A stretch of DNA of 64,000 nt from Elusimicrobiota bacterium (GTDB lineage: Bacteria; Elusimicrobiota; Elusimicrobia; UBA1565; UBA9628): the NCBI GenBank assembly GCA_016182905.1, contig JACPFR010000018.1:62001-126000 (forward strand). The letters run 5' to 3'. Of the stretch, positions 15,609-23,754 are shown piece after piece. Each line of letters begins with the position of its first letter. Positions within the stretch are counted from its first letter, which is position 1. A program made the translations under genes and the position numbers. Below the pieces are notes generated by a model. The model had not been told where the DNA came from. It made no database searches and saw only the letters and a list, made by a program, of their open reading frames with translations.

Positions 15609-16325
15609 TCACCGGCCCGCCGTCTCGGCGACCCGGGAGGCGTCGTCCTCGGCCAGATCGCCCGTCACGACGGCCTTGCCGCCGATGAGCCGGACCTCGT
15701 AGCTCTCGAGGCCGTTCGACCAGCACCGGGCCCCGCCGCTCTCGCCGGCGAACACGAAGCCGTCGGGCGCCCACGGCCCGGTCTCGACCGCGGCCTTCAA
15801 AGGCTCGACCGGAGCGGGCAGGGACAGCTTGACGATCCGCTCCCGGCGGCGCAAGGTCCCGTCGTCGCGGTACGTCTCGCGCTTCATCAACAGGCCGCTG
15901 TCCCGGTCCACCCACAGCGCCCGACGCAGGATCCCGGACCGCAGCCTGAGCTCCAGCTTCCAGGTCCTGCGCTTGGCGACGACGCCCCCGGTGGACACGG
16001 TGACCGCGTAGAGGCCCCGCAGCCGGGCGTGAGCCGGCACGGCGTCCTCGCGAACGTGGACCTGAACGAGGGGGGCGGCTTTCTTCTTCGGCGGAAGAGT
16101 CTCGCGGCGGATCATGCCCGCTCGCGAGGAGACCAGGACCTTGAGCGCCTTAGGCTTCGCTCCGGCGAGGAACACCTGCACCCGCTCCACTCCCGCGTAG
16201 CTCGTCGTCGGACCCGACAGCATCTTCAGCAGGAGCTCATCGGCTCCCGGCCGGGCCTGCCGGGGCTTGGCCTGAAGCGGGAGAGCGGCGAGGAGGACCG
16301 CAACGACAAGATCAAATCTCGTCAT
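15609..16325 (-). CDS. RseB/MucB-like periplasmic sigma-factor regulator
   Basis: 238 aa with a signal peptide (ending LPLQA). The N-terminal LLLKMLSGPTTSYAGVERVQVF and the following beta-rich domain resemble the LolA-like domain of RseB/MucB (compare the usual SYEGTFVY). RseB binds the periplasmic part of the anti-sigma factor and senses envelope damage. Here it is third in a sigma, anti-sigma, RseB-like order, which strongly supports the call. Its ATG lies inside the end of the anti-sigma gene. Confidence 0.65.
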   Translation of the reverse strand: MTRFDLVVAVLLAALPLQAKPRQARPGADELLLKMLSGPTTSYAGVERVQVFLAGAKPKALKVLVSSRAGMIRRETLPPKKKAAPLVQVHVREDAVPAHARLRGLYAVTVSTGGVVAKRRTWKLELRLRSGILRRALWVDRDSGLLMKRETYRDDGTLRRRERIVKLSLPAPVEPLKAAVETGPWAPDGFVFAGESGGARCWSNGLESYEVRLIGGKAVVTGDLAEDDASRVAETAGR

Positions 16326-16662
16326 CGTCGCCTCCGTCGTCGTCCGACCACAGGTCCGCCAGGGCCTGCGGGGCCGCGCTCTCGATCCTCTGGACCGGAC
16401 GCTCCGCGACCGCCGGCGGGGCCTCCCGCCCGGGGACCGCCCGAAGGATCAGCATCCCCACGCCGGCCGCGGCGAACGCGGCTCCGGCCCCGTACGCCCA
16501 AGCTCCTCCGGACAGGGCTTCCCTCAAGCCGTCCCAGATCGATGGCGCCGGCTTCCGGCTGCGGGCCATGCGCTTGAGCTCGTCCTTCAGGCTCTGCGGA
16601 GCCGGGACGAGCAGGGACTTCATCGCGGCTTTCGCCAGGCGGGCGTCGTCGTCTTCATTCAT
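16312..16662 (-). CDS. Single-pass anti-sigma factor candidate
   Basis: 116 aa: a charged cytosolic N-terminus (MNEDDDARLAKAAMKSLLVP), one membrane helix (GGAWAYGAGAAFAAAGVGMLILRAV) and an acidic periplasmic tail ending DDDGGDDDEI. It has no zinc-binding HxxxCxxC. The ATG forms an ATGA overlap with the ECF sigma gene. Position and topology are those of RseA-like anti-sigma factors; sequence similarity is too low to prove it. A longer frame reaching 17145 is a shadow of the sigma gene. Confidence 0.65.
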   Translation of the reverse strand: MNEDDDARLAKAAMKSLLVPAPQSLKDELKRMARSRKPAPSIWDGLREALSGGAWAYGAGAAFAAAGVGMLILRAVPGREAPPAVAERPVQRIESAAPQALADLWSDDDGGDDDEI

Positions 16663-17198
16663 AGGGTGACCTCCAGGGCCAGCAGTCGTTCCTTCAGCGC
16701 CGTGCGCGCGCGCACGATGCGCGAGCGCAGGGTGTTCAACGGGCAGCCCATCGCCGCGGCCGCCTGTTCGTAGCCGAGCCCTTCCAGATCGATCATCATC
16801 AGGACCGCCCGGGCGTCCGGGGTGAGAGCCCGCATCGCGCGGCGCACCAGCTTCGCGTTCTCCTCGCGCTCCAGGCGTTCGAGAAGCGACGTCTCCCGTA
16901 TGTCCGCGATCCCATCGGCCACCGTCAGCCCCGACTCGTCGATCGGCAGGTCCAGCGACTGACCGTGCCGCTTCTCGTAGCGCTTCGTCCCGTCCAGGTA
17001 AAGATGCTTCAAGACGGTCAAAAACCAGGCCTCGAAGGGCATGGACGGGTCGTGGGTGCCGATGCGGTCCATGGCCTTGGCGAAAGCCTCCTGGACGAGC
17101 TCCTTGGCGTCCTCCTCGTTGCCGCACAGGCCCATGGCGAAGCAATAGGCCTTATTCGCCGTCGCGTCGATGAGGGCGTCCCAGTCCATTTCGATCAT
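16659..17198 (-). CDS. ECF-family RNA polymerase sigma factor
   Basis: 179 aa from ATG 17198 (MIEMDWDALID). Sigma region 2 is visible in DAKELVQEAFAKAMDRIGTHDPSMPFEAWFLTVLKHLYLD. Region 4 reads ALTPDARAVLMMIDLEGLGYEQAAAAMGCPLNTLRSRIVRARTAL, a canonical HTH. An open frame extends upstream to 17288, but those residues overlap the promoter and are not sigma-like. It is first in an operon with an anti-sigma candidate and an RseB-like protein, which implies an envelope-stress regulon. The putative promoter has the ECF form and may be autoregulated. Confidence 0.9.
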   Translation of the reverse strand: MIEMDWDALIDATANKAYCFAMGLCGNEEDAKELVQEAFAKAMDRIGTHDPSMPFEAWFLTVLKHLYLDGTKRYEKRHGQSLDLPIDESGLTVADGIADIRETSLLERLEREENAKLVRRAMRALTPDARAVLMMIDLEGLGYEQAAAAMGCPLNTLRSRIVRARTALKERLLALEVTL

Positions 17199-17208
17199 TC
17201 TACCTACC

Positions 17209-17235
17209 ATACGATCGAGGGGGGCAAAAAGTTGC
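17209..17235 (-). promoter_or_regulatory. Candidate ECF-type (autoregulated) promoter
   Basis: On the minus strand GCAACTT (17235-17229) matches the ECF -35 core GGAACTT at 6 of 7 positions, followed after 14 nt by TCGTAT (17214-17209), a partial match to TCTGAT. Initiation would fall a few nt before the sigma-factor ATG. Confidence 0.5.
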
Positions 17236-17295
17236 ATCCCCGGATGTAAGTTTACGCGTAATATCGTTGTAACAGATTTAAGATACATTTAAGCC

Positions 17296-18213
17296 ATGGA
17301 CGCGACACAGCCGCAGTGGGAAGACCTGGTGATCCGCGAGGCTCCGAAGTCCGGACTGGAGCCCGCGAAGCCCGCCGCCAAGAACCACGTCCCCACGGCC
17401 CTCCGCCGCCCCGACTCGAAGGTCCAGGCCGCCTATCTGGCCCACGAGCTCCGCGCGCCGGTGACCTCCATCCGCCTCGGCCTCGAGATCCTCTCGGAGC
17501 AGATCGAGACCAAGCTCCAGGCCGACGAGAAGCAGATGCTTTCCTTGGCGATCCGCAACACGATGCGTCTCGAAGGTCTCGTCAACGACATCATGGATTA
17601 CAGCAAGATCGCGGCCGGCAAGCTCGCGATCGTCAAGGAACCCTGTGACGCCCGGACGATGGTCGACGACGCCGCCGACTCGCTTCGCGCCATGGCCACC
17701 GCCAAGGGCGTGAAGATCAACAAGGACTTCGCGCCGCTGCTGCCGCGCTGCGCGGCGGAGAGCCGCCGCGTCGTCCAGGTCCTGATGAACCTGATCTCCA
17801 ACGCGATCAAGTTCACGCCCGCCCGCGGCACGGTGACGGTCACCGTCGCCGAGGGCAAGTACGAGCACGCCGGGACCTTGCTCTTCAAGGTCAAGGACAC
17901 GGGCTGCGGCATCGCCCACGACGAGCTCGAGAAGATCTTCGGGATGTTCGAGCAGGCCTCCGGCTCCCAGGCGCGCCAGGCGCAGGGCACCGGCCTCGGC
18001 CTGACCCTGGCGCGCGCGATGGTCGAGCTCCACGGCGGGCGCATCTGGGCCGAGTCCTGGAAGGGCTCGGGCTCGACCTTCTGCTTCACCGTCCCGATCG
18101 CGACCGTCGACATGGTCCGCCCCGTCGAGGTCTACGCGGAGCCGCTCCAGCTCCACGGCCTGCTGCTCGACGTCGCCCGCCGCCTCAACGCCTTCGTGGC
18201 GATGTTCGTCTAG
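17296..18213 (+). CDS. Cytosolic sensor histidine kinase without a recognised input domain
   Basis: 305 aa. After ~45 unstructured residues comes the phosphoacceptor AYLAHELRAPVTSIRLGLEIL. The ATPase domain has the N box MNLISNAIKFTPA, G1 VKDTGCGIAHDE and G2 GTGLGLTLARAMVE, all intact. There is no membrane helix or PAS domain; a hydrophobic C-terminal tail (LHGLLLDVARRLNAFVAMFV) may be a partner or membrane contact. TACATT ends 6 nt before the ATG, a leaderless arrangement. The gene is divergent from the ECF operon and upstream of a second kinase and a response regulator, which may be its partner. Confidence 0.85.
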   Translation: MDATQPQWEDLVIREAPKSGLEPAKPAAKNHVPTALRRPDSKVQAAYLAHELRAPVTSIRLGLEILSEQIETKLQADEKQMLSLAIRNTMRLEGLVNDIMDYSKIAAGKLAIVKEPCDARTMVDDAADSLRAMATAKGVKINKDFAPLLPRCAAESRRVVQVLMNLISNAIKFTPARGTVTVTVAEGKYEHAGTLLFKVKDTGCGIAHDELEKIFGMFEQASGSQARQAQGTGLGLTLARAMVELHGGRIWAESWKGSGSTFCFTVPIATVDMVRPVEVYAEPLQLHGLLLDVARRLNAFVAMFV

Positions 18214-18279
18214 AACGCGCACCCTACCTGTTACACGCCGTATATCGTCAGCGCGGCCGCCTCCTGTCTAGAATGAGAC

Positions 18280-19440
18280 GTGGCCACCGCCCTTTTGAAG
18301 GAGACCGACTTCCGCGCCCTGTTCGAGGGGGCGCCGGACCTCTATCTGGTCCTGACTCCGGACCACCGGATCGTCGCCGCGAGCGACGCCTACCTGCGCG
18401 CGACGATGACGCGGCGCGAGGACATCCTCGGGCGGGACCTCTTCGACGTCTTCCCGGACAACCCCGCCGACCCCCGGGGCTGCGGGGTCGAACGCATCCG
18501 CCGCGCCTTGGAGGAGGTCGTGAGGGAGCGGCGGGAGGAGACGGTGCCCGTCCTGAAGTACGACATCCGACGGCCTGAATCCGCGGGCGGGGGCTTCGAG
18601 GAGCGCTACTGGAGGCCGCGCTTCACTCCGATCCTGGACGCCGACGGGAAGCTCTCCTTCATCATCCACCGCGGCGAGGACGTGACCGAGTTCGTGCGCC
18701 TCAAGCGGCGGAGCGTGGAGGATCTGGAGAAGGAGATCGCCGAGCGCACCGCCCAGCTCCAAGCCAGCGTCGCCTATCTCGAGGCCTTCTCGCACACGAT
18801 CGCCCACGACCTCCGGGCGCCGCTGCGGGCCCTGGAGGGCTATTCGCGGATCCTGCTCAATCGTCTCGCCGGTTCGGCCTCGCGCGAGACGACGGAGATC
18901 CTGCACCGCATCAGGCGCGCGGCCCTGTGGATGGACCGCCTGACGCAGGACGTCTTGAACTACAGCCGCATCGCCCGCGAGGACGGGGCTCTGACCCGCG
19001 TCGACCTCGACGGGGTCGTGGCCTCCGTCCTCGAGCACTACGCCGGCATGCTGGAGGGCGCGTCCGTCCGCGTCCACGGCCCCCTGCCGCCCGTCCTCGG
19101 ACAGGAGTCGCTGCTGAGCCAGTGCGTCGCCAACCTCCTCGACAACGGGCTCAAATTCGTCCCCTTGGGACGGAAAGCGGAGGTGGAGATCGGAGCGGAG
19201 GAGCGCGAGGGGAAGGTCCGGCTCTGGGTCGCCGACAACGGGATCGGCGTCGAGCCCGGCTTCCGCGACAAGATCTTCCTGCCCTTCGAACGGCTGCACC
19301 CCAAGGGCGGCCGCGCGGGGACCGGGATCGGCTTGGCCGTCGTCAAGCTGGCGGCCGAGCGCATGCGCGGGACCGTCGGATTCGAGTCGGAGCCGGGGCA
19401 GGGCAGCCGTTTTTGGCTGGAGCTGGAGTCCGCGACGTGA
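18280..19440 (+). CDS. PAS-domain sensor histidine kinase
   Basis: 386 aa from a GTG start. PAS domain at about 10-135 (LFEGAPDLYLVLTPDHRIVAAS...), a coiled linker (LEKEIAERTAQLQASVAYLEAF), the phosphoacceptor HTIAHDLRAPLRALEGYSRILL, N box NLLDNGLKFVP, G1 VADNGIGVEP and G2 GTGIGLAVVKLAAERM. The HDLRAPLRALEG form is that of bacteriophytochrome-type and related soluble kinases. TAGAAT ends 5 nt before the GTG. It overlaps the response-regulator gene, so the two should form a pair. Confidence 0.85.
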   Translation: MATALLKETDFRALFEGAPDLYLVLTPDHRIVAASDAYLRATMTRREDILGRDLFDVFPDNPADPRGCGVERIRRALEEVVRERREETVPVLKYDIRRPESAGGGFEERYWRPRFTPILDADGKLSFIIHRGEDVTEFVRLKRRSVEDLEKEIAERTAQLQASVAYLEAFSHTIAHDLRAPLRALEGYSRILLNRLAGSASRETTEILHRIRRAALWMDRLTQDVLNYSRIAREDGALTRVDLDGVVASVLEHYAGMLEGASVRVHGPLPPVLGQESLLSQCVANLLDNGLKFVPLGRKAEVEIGAEEREGKVRLWVADNGIGVEPGFRDKIFLPFERLHPKGGRAGTGIGLAVVKLAAERMRGTVGFESEPGQGSRFWLELESAT

Positions 19441-19883
19441 CGATGCCCGCCGGCTCCGCCGTCCTGATCGCGGAGGACAACGAGGACGACCGCTATCTCC
19501 TGACCGAGGCCCTCCGCATCGCCGGGGTCGGCCATCCGGTGCGGTTCGTCGAGGACGGCCGGCAAGCGGTGGCCTACCTCTCCGGGACCGGCGCCTTCGC
19601 GGACCGGACGAGGTTCCCGCTGCCCGGCCTCGTCGTGCTCGACTACAAGATGCCGTTCATGAACGGGATCGAAGTCCTGCAATGGATCCGCGCCTCGGAC
19701 ATGAAGCGGCTGCCGGTGATCATACTGAGCGCGTCCTCCTTGCCCGGCGACGTCGAGCGCGCCTACGACCTGGGCGTGAACTCGTATCTCATGAAGCCCT
19801 CGTCGATCGAGACCCTCGCGGGCCTGGTGAAGGCCCTGAGCGCCTATTGGCTGACGTTCAACGAGTACCCGCGCGTGCCTTAA
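19437..19883 (+). CDS. Single-domain response regulator (Rcp1-like)
   Basis: 148 aa, receiver domain only: acidic pocket LIAEDNEDDRYLL, phosphoacceptor Asp in LVVLDYKMPFMNG, Thr/Ser switch VIILSAS and Lys in SYLMKPSS. The 'EDNxDDRYLL...A..' form with a long loop before the phosphoacceptor is typical of the Rcp1 group paired with phytochrome-like kinases. GTG 19437 makes a GTGA overlap with the kinase stop; ATG 19443 is the alternative. No output domain is present, so it signals by protein contact or phosphorelay. Confidence 0.85.
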   Translation: MTMPAGSAVLIAEDNEDDRYLLTEALRIAGVGHPVRFVEDGRQAVAYLSGTGAFADRTRFPLPGLVVLDYKMPFMNGIEVLQWIRASDMKRLPVIILSASSLPGDVERAYDLGVNSYLMKPSSIETLAGLVKALSAYWLTFNEYPRVP

Positions 19884-19912
19884 AACCGCGACTTTGCTAA
19901 CATAGCCGCACG

Positions 19913-20788
19913 ATGAGAGCCCTCCTTCCCGTCTTCGCGTGCGTCCTGATGTGCGCCTCGGCCGCCGTCCGCGCCGAGGAGACGGAAGCCGGGCCTCTCT
20001 GGAAGAGCGCGGTCCGCGGCGCCGTCGGGACGGGCGGCTACCTGGGACGAGGCGCCTCGCTCCAGTACGGCGACGTCTGGCGCCTGAAGGGCAGCTACTC
20101 CGACTATCGCTTCGACGGCTCGACGGGCACGACGCGCACGGCCGGCCTGCGCGCGTCCTATCAGGGAGAGAACCTCGCCGTCGGGCTGACCGCCTCGGTC
20201 ACGCCGCGCAACGACGCCTACGCCAACCGCGGCTTCGGCGCCGACGCCGGCTGGACCTTCCTCCTCGACGAGTCCGACGAGCCCTCCGGGGTCGAGGAGC
20301 TCGAGCTGGGCGCCTTCTGGTCGCAGACCCGCCACTCTCAGATCGTGCCCGCGACGCCGGCGCTTCCGACGCGGCGCAACGTCATCATCAACCAGAACGA
20401 CCTCGGAGTCACCGCCTCGGTCACGGCCTGGGACCTGACCGTGTCCGTCGACGCCTCGCGCTCGCTCTACGACCAGGACTTCAACGACCTCCCGACGGCC
20501 GCCCGCCGCCGCCCGCGCCTGGCCGAGACCGCCTCCCTCGTCAACGGCTTCCCCGACCGCAGCGGCACCGTCCGCCTCGATTACTCGCGCTGGCTCGCGT
20601 TCAGTCCCTACGCCTCCCTCACCGCGACCCGCTACAAGATCCAGCCCCAGCCCGCCTCGGCGGCGGCGAGCGCCGGCGCGGCGATGAGGTTCGGCGGCCT
20701 CGGCCTCGACCTCGGCTACGAGCTCGTCCGGCAGAAGGGCTCGCCCGACACCAAGTACCTCAACTTCGGCGCCAGCTTCAGGTTCTGA
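19913..20788 (+). CDS. Outer-membrane beta-barrel protein
   Basis: 291 aa with a signal peptide ending AAVRA|EE. Alternating aromatic/hydrophobic strands run through the mature protein, for example LKGSYSDYRFDG and GYELVRQKGSPDTKYLNFGASFRF, and the chain ends with a Phe, the usual outer-membrane insertion signal. The ligand is unknown. The MFS gene begins at its stop codon. TAACAT lies 9 nt before the ATG. Confidence 0.7.
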   Translation: MRALLPVFACVLMCASAAVRAEETEAGPLWKSAVRGAVGTGGYLGRGASLQYGDVWRLKGSYSDYRFDGSTGTTRTAGLRASYQGENLAVGLTASVTPRNDAYANRGFGADAGWTFLLDESDEPSGVEELELGAFWSQTRHSQIVPATPALPTRRNVIINQNDLGVTASVTAWDLTVSVDASRSLYDQDFNDLPTAARRRPRLAETASLVNGFPDRSGTVRLDYSRWLAFSPYASLTATRYKIQPQPASAAASAGAAMRFGGLGLDLGYELVRQKGSPDTKYLNFGASFRF

Positions 20789-21963
20789 TCACCGATTCGC
20801 CCGCCTTCCGCCAGAGCCGCCCGGTCCTGCTGACGACCTTCACCAACAAGGTCGGCTCGATCGGCCTCAGCCTGATCGCGATCCTCCTCGTCGAGCGCGG
20901 GGTCTCGACCGGGGAAGGCGCCTTGGTGCTGTCCGCGCTCAAGGGCACGATGCTCGCGGGGACCCTCGCCGGCGGCGCGCTGACCGACCGCGTCAACTCG
21001 CGGACTTTGGTGCTCGCCGCTTTGCTCATGTCCGCGGCGGGCCTGGGCTTCCTGCCGTTCCAGACCTCGATCTGGCTGATCCTGTTCTTCGGCATGCTCG
21101 CGCAGTTCTCCGAGGCGCTGATGGCCGTGGTCCAACGCCTGCTCCTGATGGACCAGGTCGAGCGCGCCCATCAGAAGGAAGCGCTGGGCTGGATGCGGAT
21201 GGTCAACAACTTCGCGCAGATCTTCAGCTTCACGGTCGGGGCCGCCGGCTCGCGGCTCGGGCTGCTGCCGCTGTTCCTGTTCGACTCCGCGACCTCGCTG
21301 GGCGCGTTCTTCATCGGCCGCGAGATACTGCCGCGGCGCGAGGGGCCGTCCGGGGACCGCGGCCGCCTGGGCGGAGAGGACGCCGGCGGCGCCGCGTCCA
21401 AATGGACCTTCTTCCGCTGCGCGGTCGTCCTGATGGGCTGGTCGTTCTTCTACGAGCTGTTCATGGAGGGAGGCGCGGGACGCCTCGAGGTCCTCCATCC
21501 CGGAGAGGGCCTGCGCCGCTTTTCGACGATGATGATCCTCAACACGGTCCTGTGCGCCGCCTTCGCCGTGCAGGCGACCAGGCTCTTCCGCAGGCCCTGG
21601 ATCACGATGGCGGGAGGGATGCTCCTGACCGTGCTCGGCATCCTGCTCGCCGGCTGGGGCATGGCGTCCCAGGCCTGGGTGTTCGCCGGCATGCTCCTGC
21701 TCACCGTGGGCGAGCTCATGGTCGGCTCCACGGCGCAGTTCGCCTTGATGCGCCTGACGCCGGGCGGCGGCCGCTCGGGCTTCTATTACTCCCTGGGCAT
21801 CACCTTGATGCAGGCCGGCCGGATCGCCGGCGCGGCCGTGGCCTTTCCGTTGCTTATACACGCCGCGAGACTGGGTCCGTTCACCGCCCTGATGATCGGC
21901 GTGTTCGGCCTCCAGCTCGCCGTGCTGTGGTCTCTGCGCGGCGAGATCGGACGCCTGGCCTGA
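20785..21963 (+). CDS. Major-facilitator-superfamily transporter (probable CTG start)
   Basis: 392 aa, about 12 hydrophobic segments with the MFS loop GALTDRVNSRTLVLAALLMSAAGLGFLP between helices 2 and 3. The reading frame has no ATG, GTG or TTG before the first membrane helix. CTG at 20785 overlaps the stop codon of the barrel gene as CTGA, analogous to the ATGA/GTGA couplings elsewhere here, and is taken as the start. The first later alternative (TTG near 20926) would delete helix 1. The substrate is unknown; drug or metabolite efflux is usual for this group. Confidence 0.75.
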   Translation: MITDSPAFRQSRPVLLTTFTNKVGSIGLSLIAILLVERGVSTGEGALVLSALKGTMLAGTLAGGALTDRVNSRTLVLAALLMSAAGLGFLPFQTSIWLILFFGMLAQFSEALMAVVQRLLLMDQVERAHQKEALGWMRMVNNFAQIFSFTVGAAGSRLGLLPLFLFDSATSLGAFFIGREILPRREGPSGDRGRLGGEDAGGAASKWTFFRCAVVLMGWSFFYELFMEGGAGRLEVLHPGEGLRRFSTMMILNTVLCAAFAVQATRLFRRPWITMAGGMLLTVLGILLAGWGMASQAWVFAGMLLLTVGELMVGSTAQFALMRLTPGGGRSGFYYSLGITLMQAGRIAGAAVAFPLLIHAARLGPFTALMIGVFGLQLAVLWSLRGEIGRLA

Positions 21964-22010
21964 AGAATCCTTTCCCGGCCCCGAGCATCTCAATAGAAGG
22001 GGAGAAACCT

Positions 22011-22406
22011 ATGGAGATGAAGATACGCTTTCCGGGCAACAAGAAGGTGACCGCCGAGTTCGACGGCTTCACCGTGACGACGGACCAGCCGAAGGAGGCG
22101 GGGGGCGACGGCAGCGCGCCCGCGCCGTTCGACCTGTTCCTCGCCTCGCTCGGGACCTGCGCCGGCATCTTCGTGCTGAGCTTCTGCCGCAAGCGCGACC
22201 TGCCGACCGAGGGCCTGGAGCTCACGCAGACCGCCGAATGGGACGAGGCCGCTCACCGGGTCTCCAAGATCGTCTTGAAGATCACCTTGCCCAAGGGCTT
22301 CCCCGAGAAGTACCGCGACAGCGTCATCTCGACGGCGAACCTGTGCACGGCCAAGAAGCACATCCTGAACCCGCCCGCCTTCGAGATCGTCGCCGAGGCG
22401 TCCTGA
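22011..22406 (+). CDS. OsmC/YhfA-family protein
   Basis: 131 aa with the OsmC-family layout: APAPFDLFLASLGTCAGIFVLSF carrying one conserved Cys and TANLCTAKKHI the second. OsmC/Ohr proteins reduce hydroperoxides with these Cys, although the YhfA branch lacks a proven function. AAGGGGAG about 7 nt before the ATG decides the start; the longer open frame upstream is a shadow of the MFS gene. A perfect hairpin follows 7 nt after the stop. Confidence 0.85.
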   Translation: MEMKIRFPGNKKVTAEFDGFTVTTDQPKEAGGDGSAPAPFDLFLASLGTCAGIFVLSFCRKRDLPTEGLELTQTAEWDEAAHRVSKIVLKITLPKGFPEKYRDSVISTANLCTAKKHILNPPAFEIVAEAS

Positions 22407-22413
22407 GGCAACG

Positions 22414-22429
22414 CTATCCTTGAGGATAG
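22414..22429 (+). terminator. Stop-proximal hairpin, TTGA loop (copy 2)
   Basis: CTATCCTTGAGGATAG followed by T, identical in sequence and relative orientation to the element after the nuclease gene at 12429-12444. It lies 7 nt after the OsmC stop codon and has no U-tract. Confidence 0.45.
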
Positions 22430-22467
22430 TCAATGACGCGGAGCCGGATATTTAGCACCTTATACCC

Positions 22468-23742
22468 ATGAACATCCTCGTCCTCAACTCCGGCTCCTCC
22501 TCGATCAAGTTCCAGGTCGTGCAGACCGACCAGGACCTCATCGCCAAAGACGGCGACCGCTGCCTGGCCAAGGGGCAGGTCGAGCGCATCGGCAGCCTGT
22601 CGCTCGTCGCCTTCCAGGCGACCGGGCGCCCGCCGCTGAAGGAAGACGTGCCGCTGCGGGACTACCGCTCCGCGCTCGACCGCATCGTGCGCTGGGTCAT
22701 CTCGCCGGAGTCGGGCATCGAGGGCATCAAGTCGATGGCCGACATCCACATCGTCGGCCACCGCGTCGTCCACGGCGGGGAGAAGTTCCGCTCCTCGACG
22801 GTCATCGACGACGCCGTGCTCGCGGGCATCGAGGACTGCATCGAGCTCGCCCCGCTGCACAACCCCGCCAACATCCGCGGCATCCGCGCCGCCGCCGAGG
22901 TCTTCGGCCGGGGCGTGCCGCAGGTGGCCGTGTTCGACACCTCCTTCCACGCGACGATGCCGGAGACCGCCTACCTGTACGGCATCCCCTATCACCTGTA
23001 CCGCCGCTACAAGATCCGCCGCTACGGCTTCCACGGCACCTCGCACCGGTACCTCGCGTACCGCTACCGCGTCCTCAACGACATCCCGAAGGAGAAGGTG
23101 AACATCATCACCTTGCACCTGGGCAACGGCTGCTCGGCGTGCGCGATCAAGGGCGGGGACTCCGTCAACACCAGCATGGGCTTCACGCCGCTCGAGGGCA
23201 TGGTGATGGGTACCCGCGCCGGCGACGTCGACGTCTCGGTGATCGAGTACCTGTCGCACAAGGAGGGCCTGAGCCTTCCCGACATGATCACGTTGCTCAA
23301 CAAGCAGTCGGGCCTGCTCGGCCTGTCGGGCCTGACCAGCGACATGCGCGAGCTCCTCGAGGAGGAGAAGGAGAACGGCGACCGCCGCGCGACCTTGGCC
23401 GTCGACGTGTTCTGCGCCAGCGCGCGCCGCCGCATCGGCTCCTACCTGGCGGAGATGGGCGGAGCCGACGCTTTGGTCTTCTCCGGCGGCATCGGCGAGA
23501 ACTCCCCGGCGATCCGCAAGCGGATCTGCGCGGGTCTCGAGGCCCTGGGCATCGACCTCGACTCGGCGCGCAACGCCGCCCTCAAGGGGGGGCAGACGGG
23601 GGAGATCTCCGCGAAGGCCTCGCGCGTGAAGATACACGTGATCCCCACGAACGAGGAGCTCCTCATCGCGCGGGACGCCTTCCGCGCGGTGTCCGGCCTG
23701 CCTCAGCCGACCTTCTCGCCGCGCAAAGCCCGCAAGTCCTGA
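22468..23742 (+). CDS. ackA: Acetate kinase
   Basis: A 424-aa member of the ASKHA fold. Signature segments: [15 protein letters not shown] at the N-terminus, [14 protein letters not shown], the run [40 protein letters not shown] and [15 protein letters not shown]. It interconverts acetate plus ATP and acetyl phosphate, for overflow metabolism or acetate use. No phosphotransacetylase gene is adjacent. Slightly longer than the usual ~400 aa because of the C-terminal tail. Its stop codon lies inside a hairpin shared with the convergent mmsA stop. Confidence 0.95.
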   Translation: MNILVLNSGSSSIKFQVVQTDQDLIAKDGDRCLAKGQVERIGSLSLVAFQATGRPPLKEDVPLRDYRSALDRIVRWVISPESGIEGIKSMADIHIVGHRVVHGGEKFRSSTVIDDAVLAGIEDCIELAPLHNPANIRGIRAAAEVFGRGVPQVAVFDTSFHATMPETAYLYGIPYHLYRRYKIRRYGFHGTSHRYLAYRYRVLNDIPKEKVNIITLHLGNGCSACAIKGGDSVNTSMGFTPLEGMVMGTRAGDVDVSVIEYLSHKEGLSLPDMITLLNKQSGLLGLSGLTSDMRELLEEEKENGDRRATLAVDVFCASARRRIGSYLAEMGGADALVFSGGIGENSPAIRKRICAGLEALGIDLDSARNAALKGGQTGEISAKASRVKIHVIPTNEELLIARDAFRAVSGLPQPTFSPRKARKS

Positions 23743-23754
23743 CGGCGGCGTCAG
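23739..23754. terminator. Hairpin containing both convergent stop codons
   Basis: CTGACG-GCGG-CGTCAG: a 6-bp stem in which the TGA stop of ackA and the TGA stop of the opposite-strand mmsA form the two arms. No U-tract on either strand. Confidence 0.4.
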
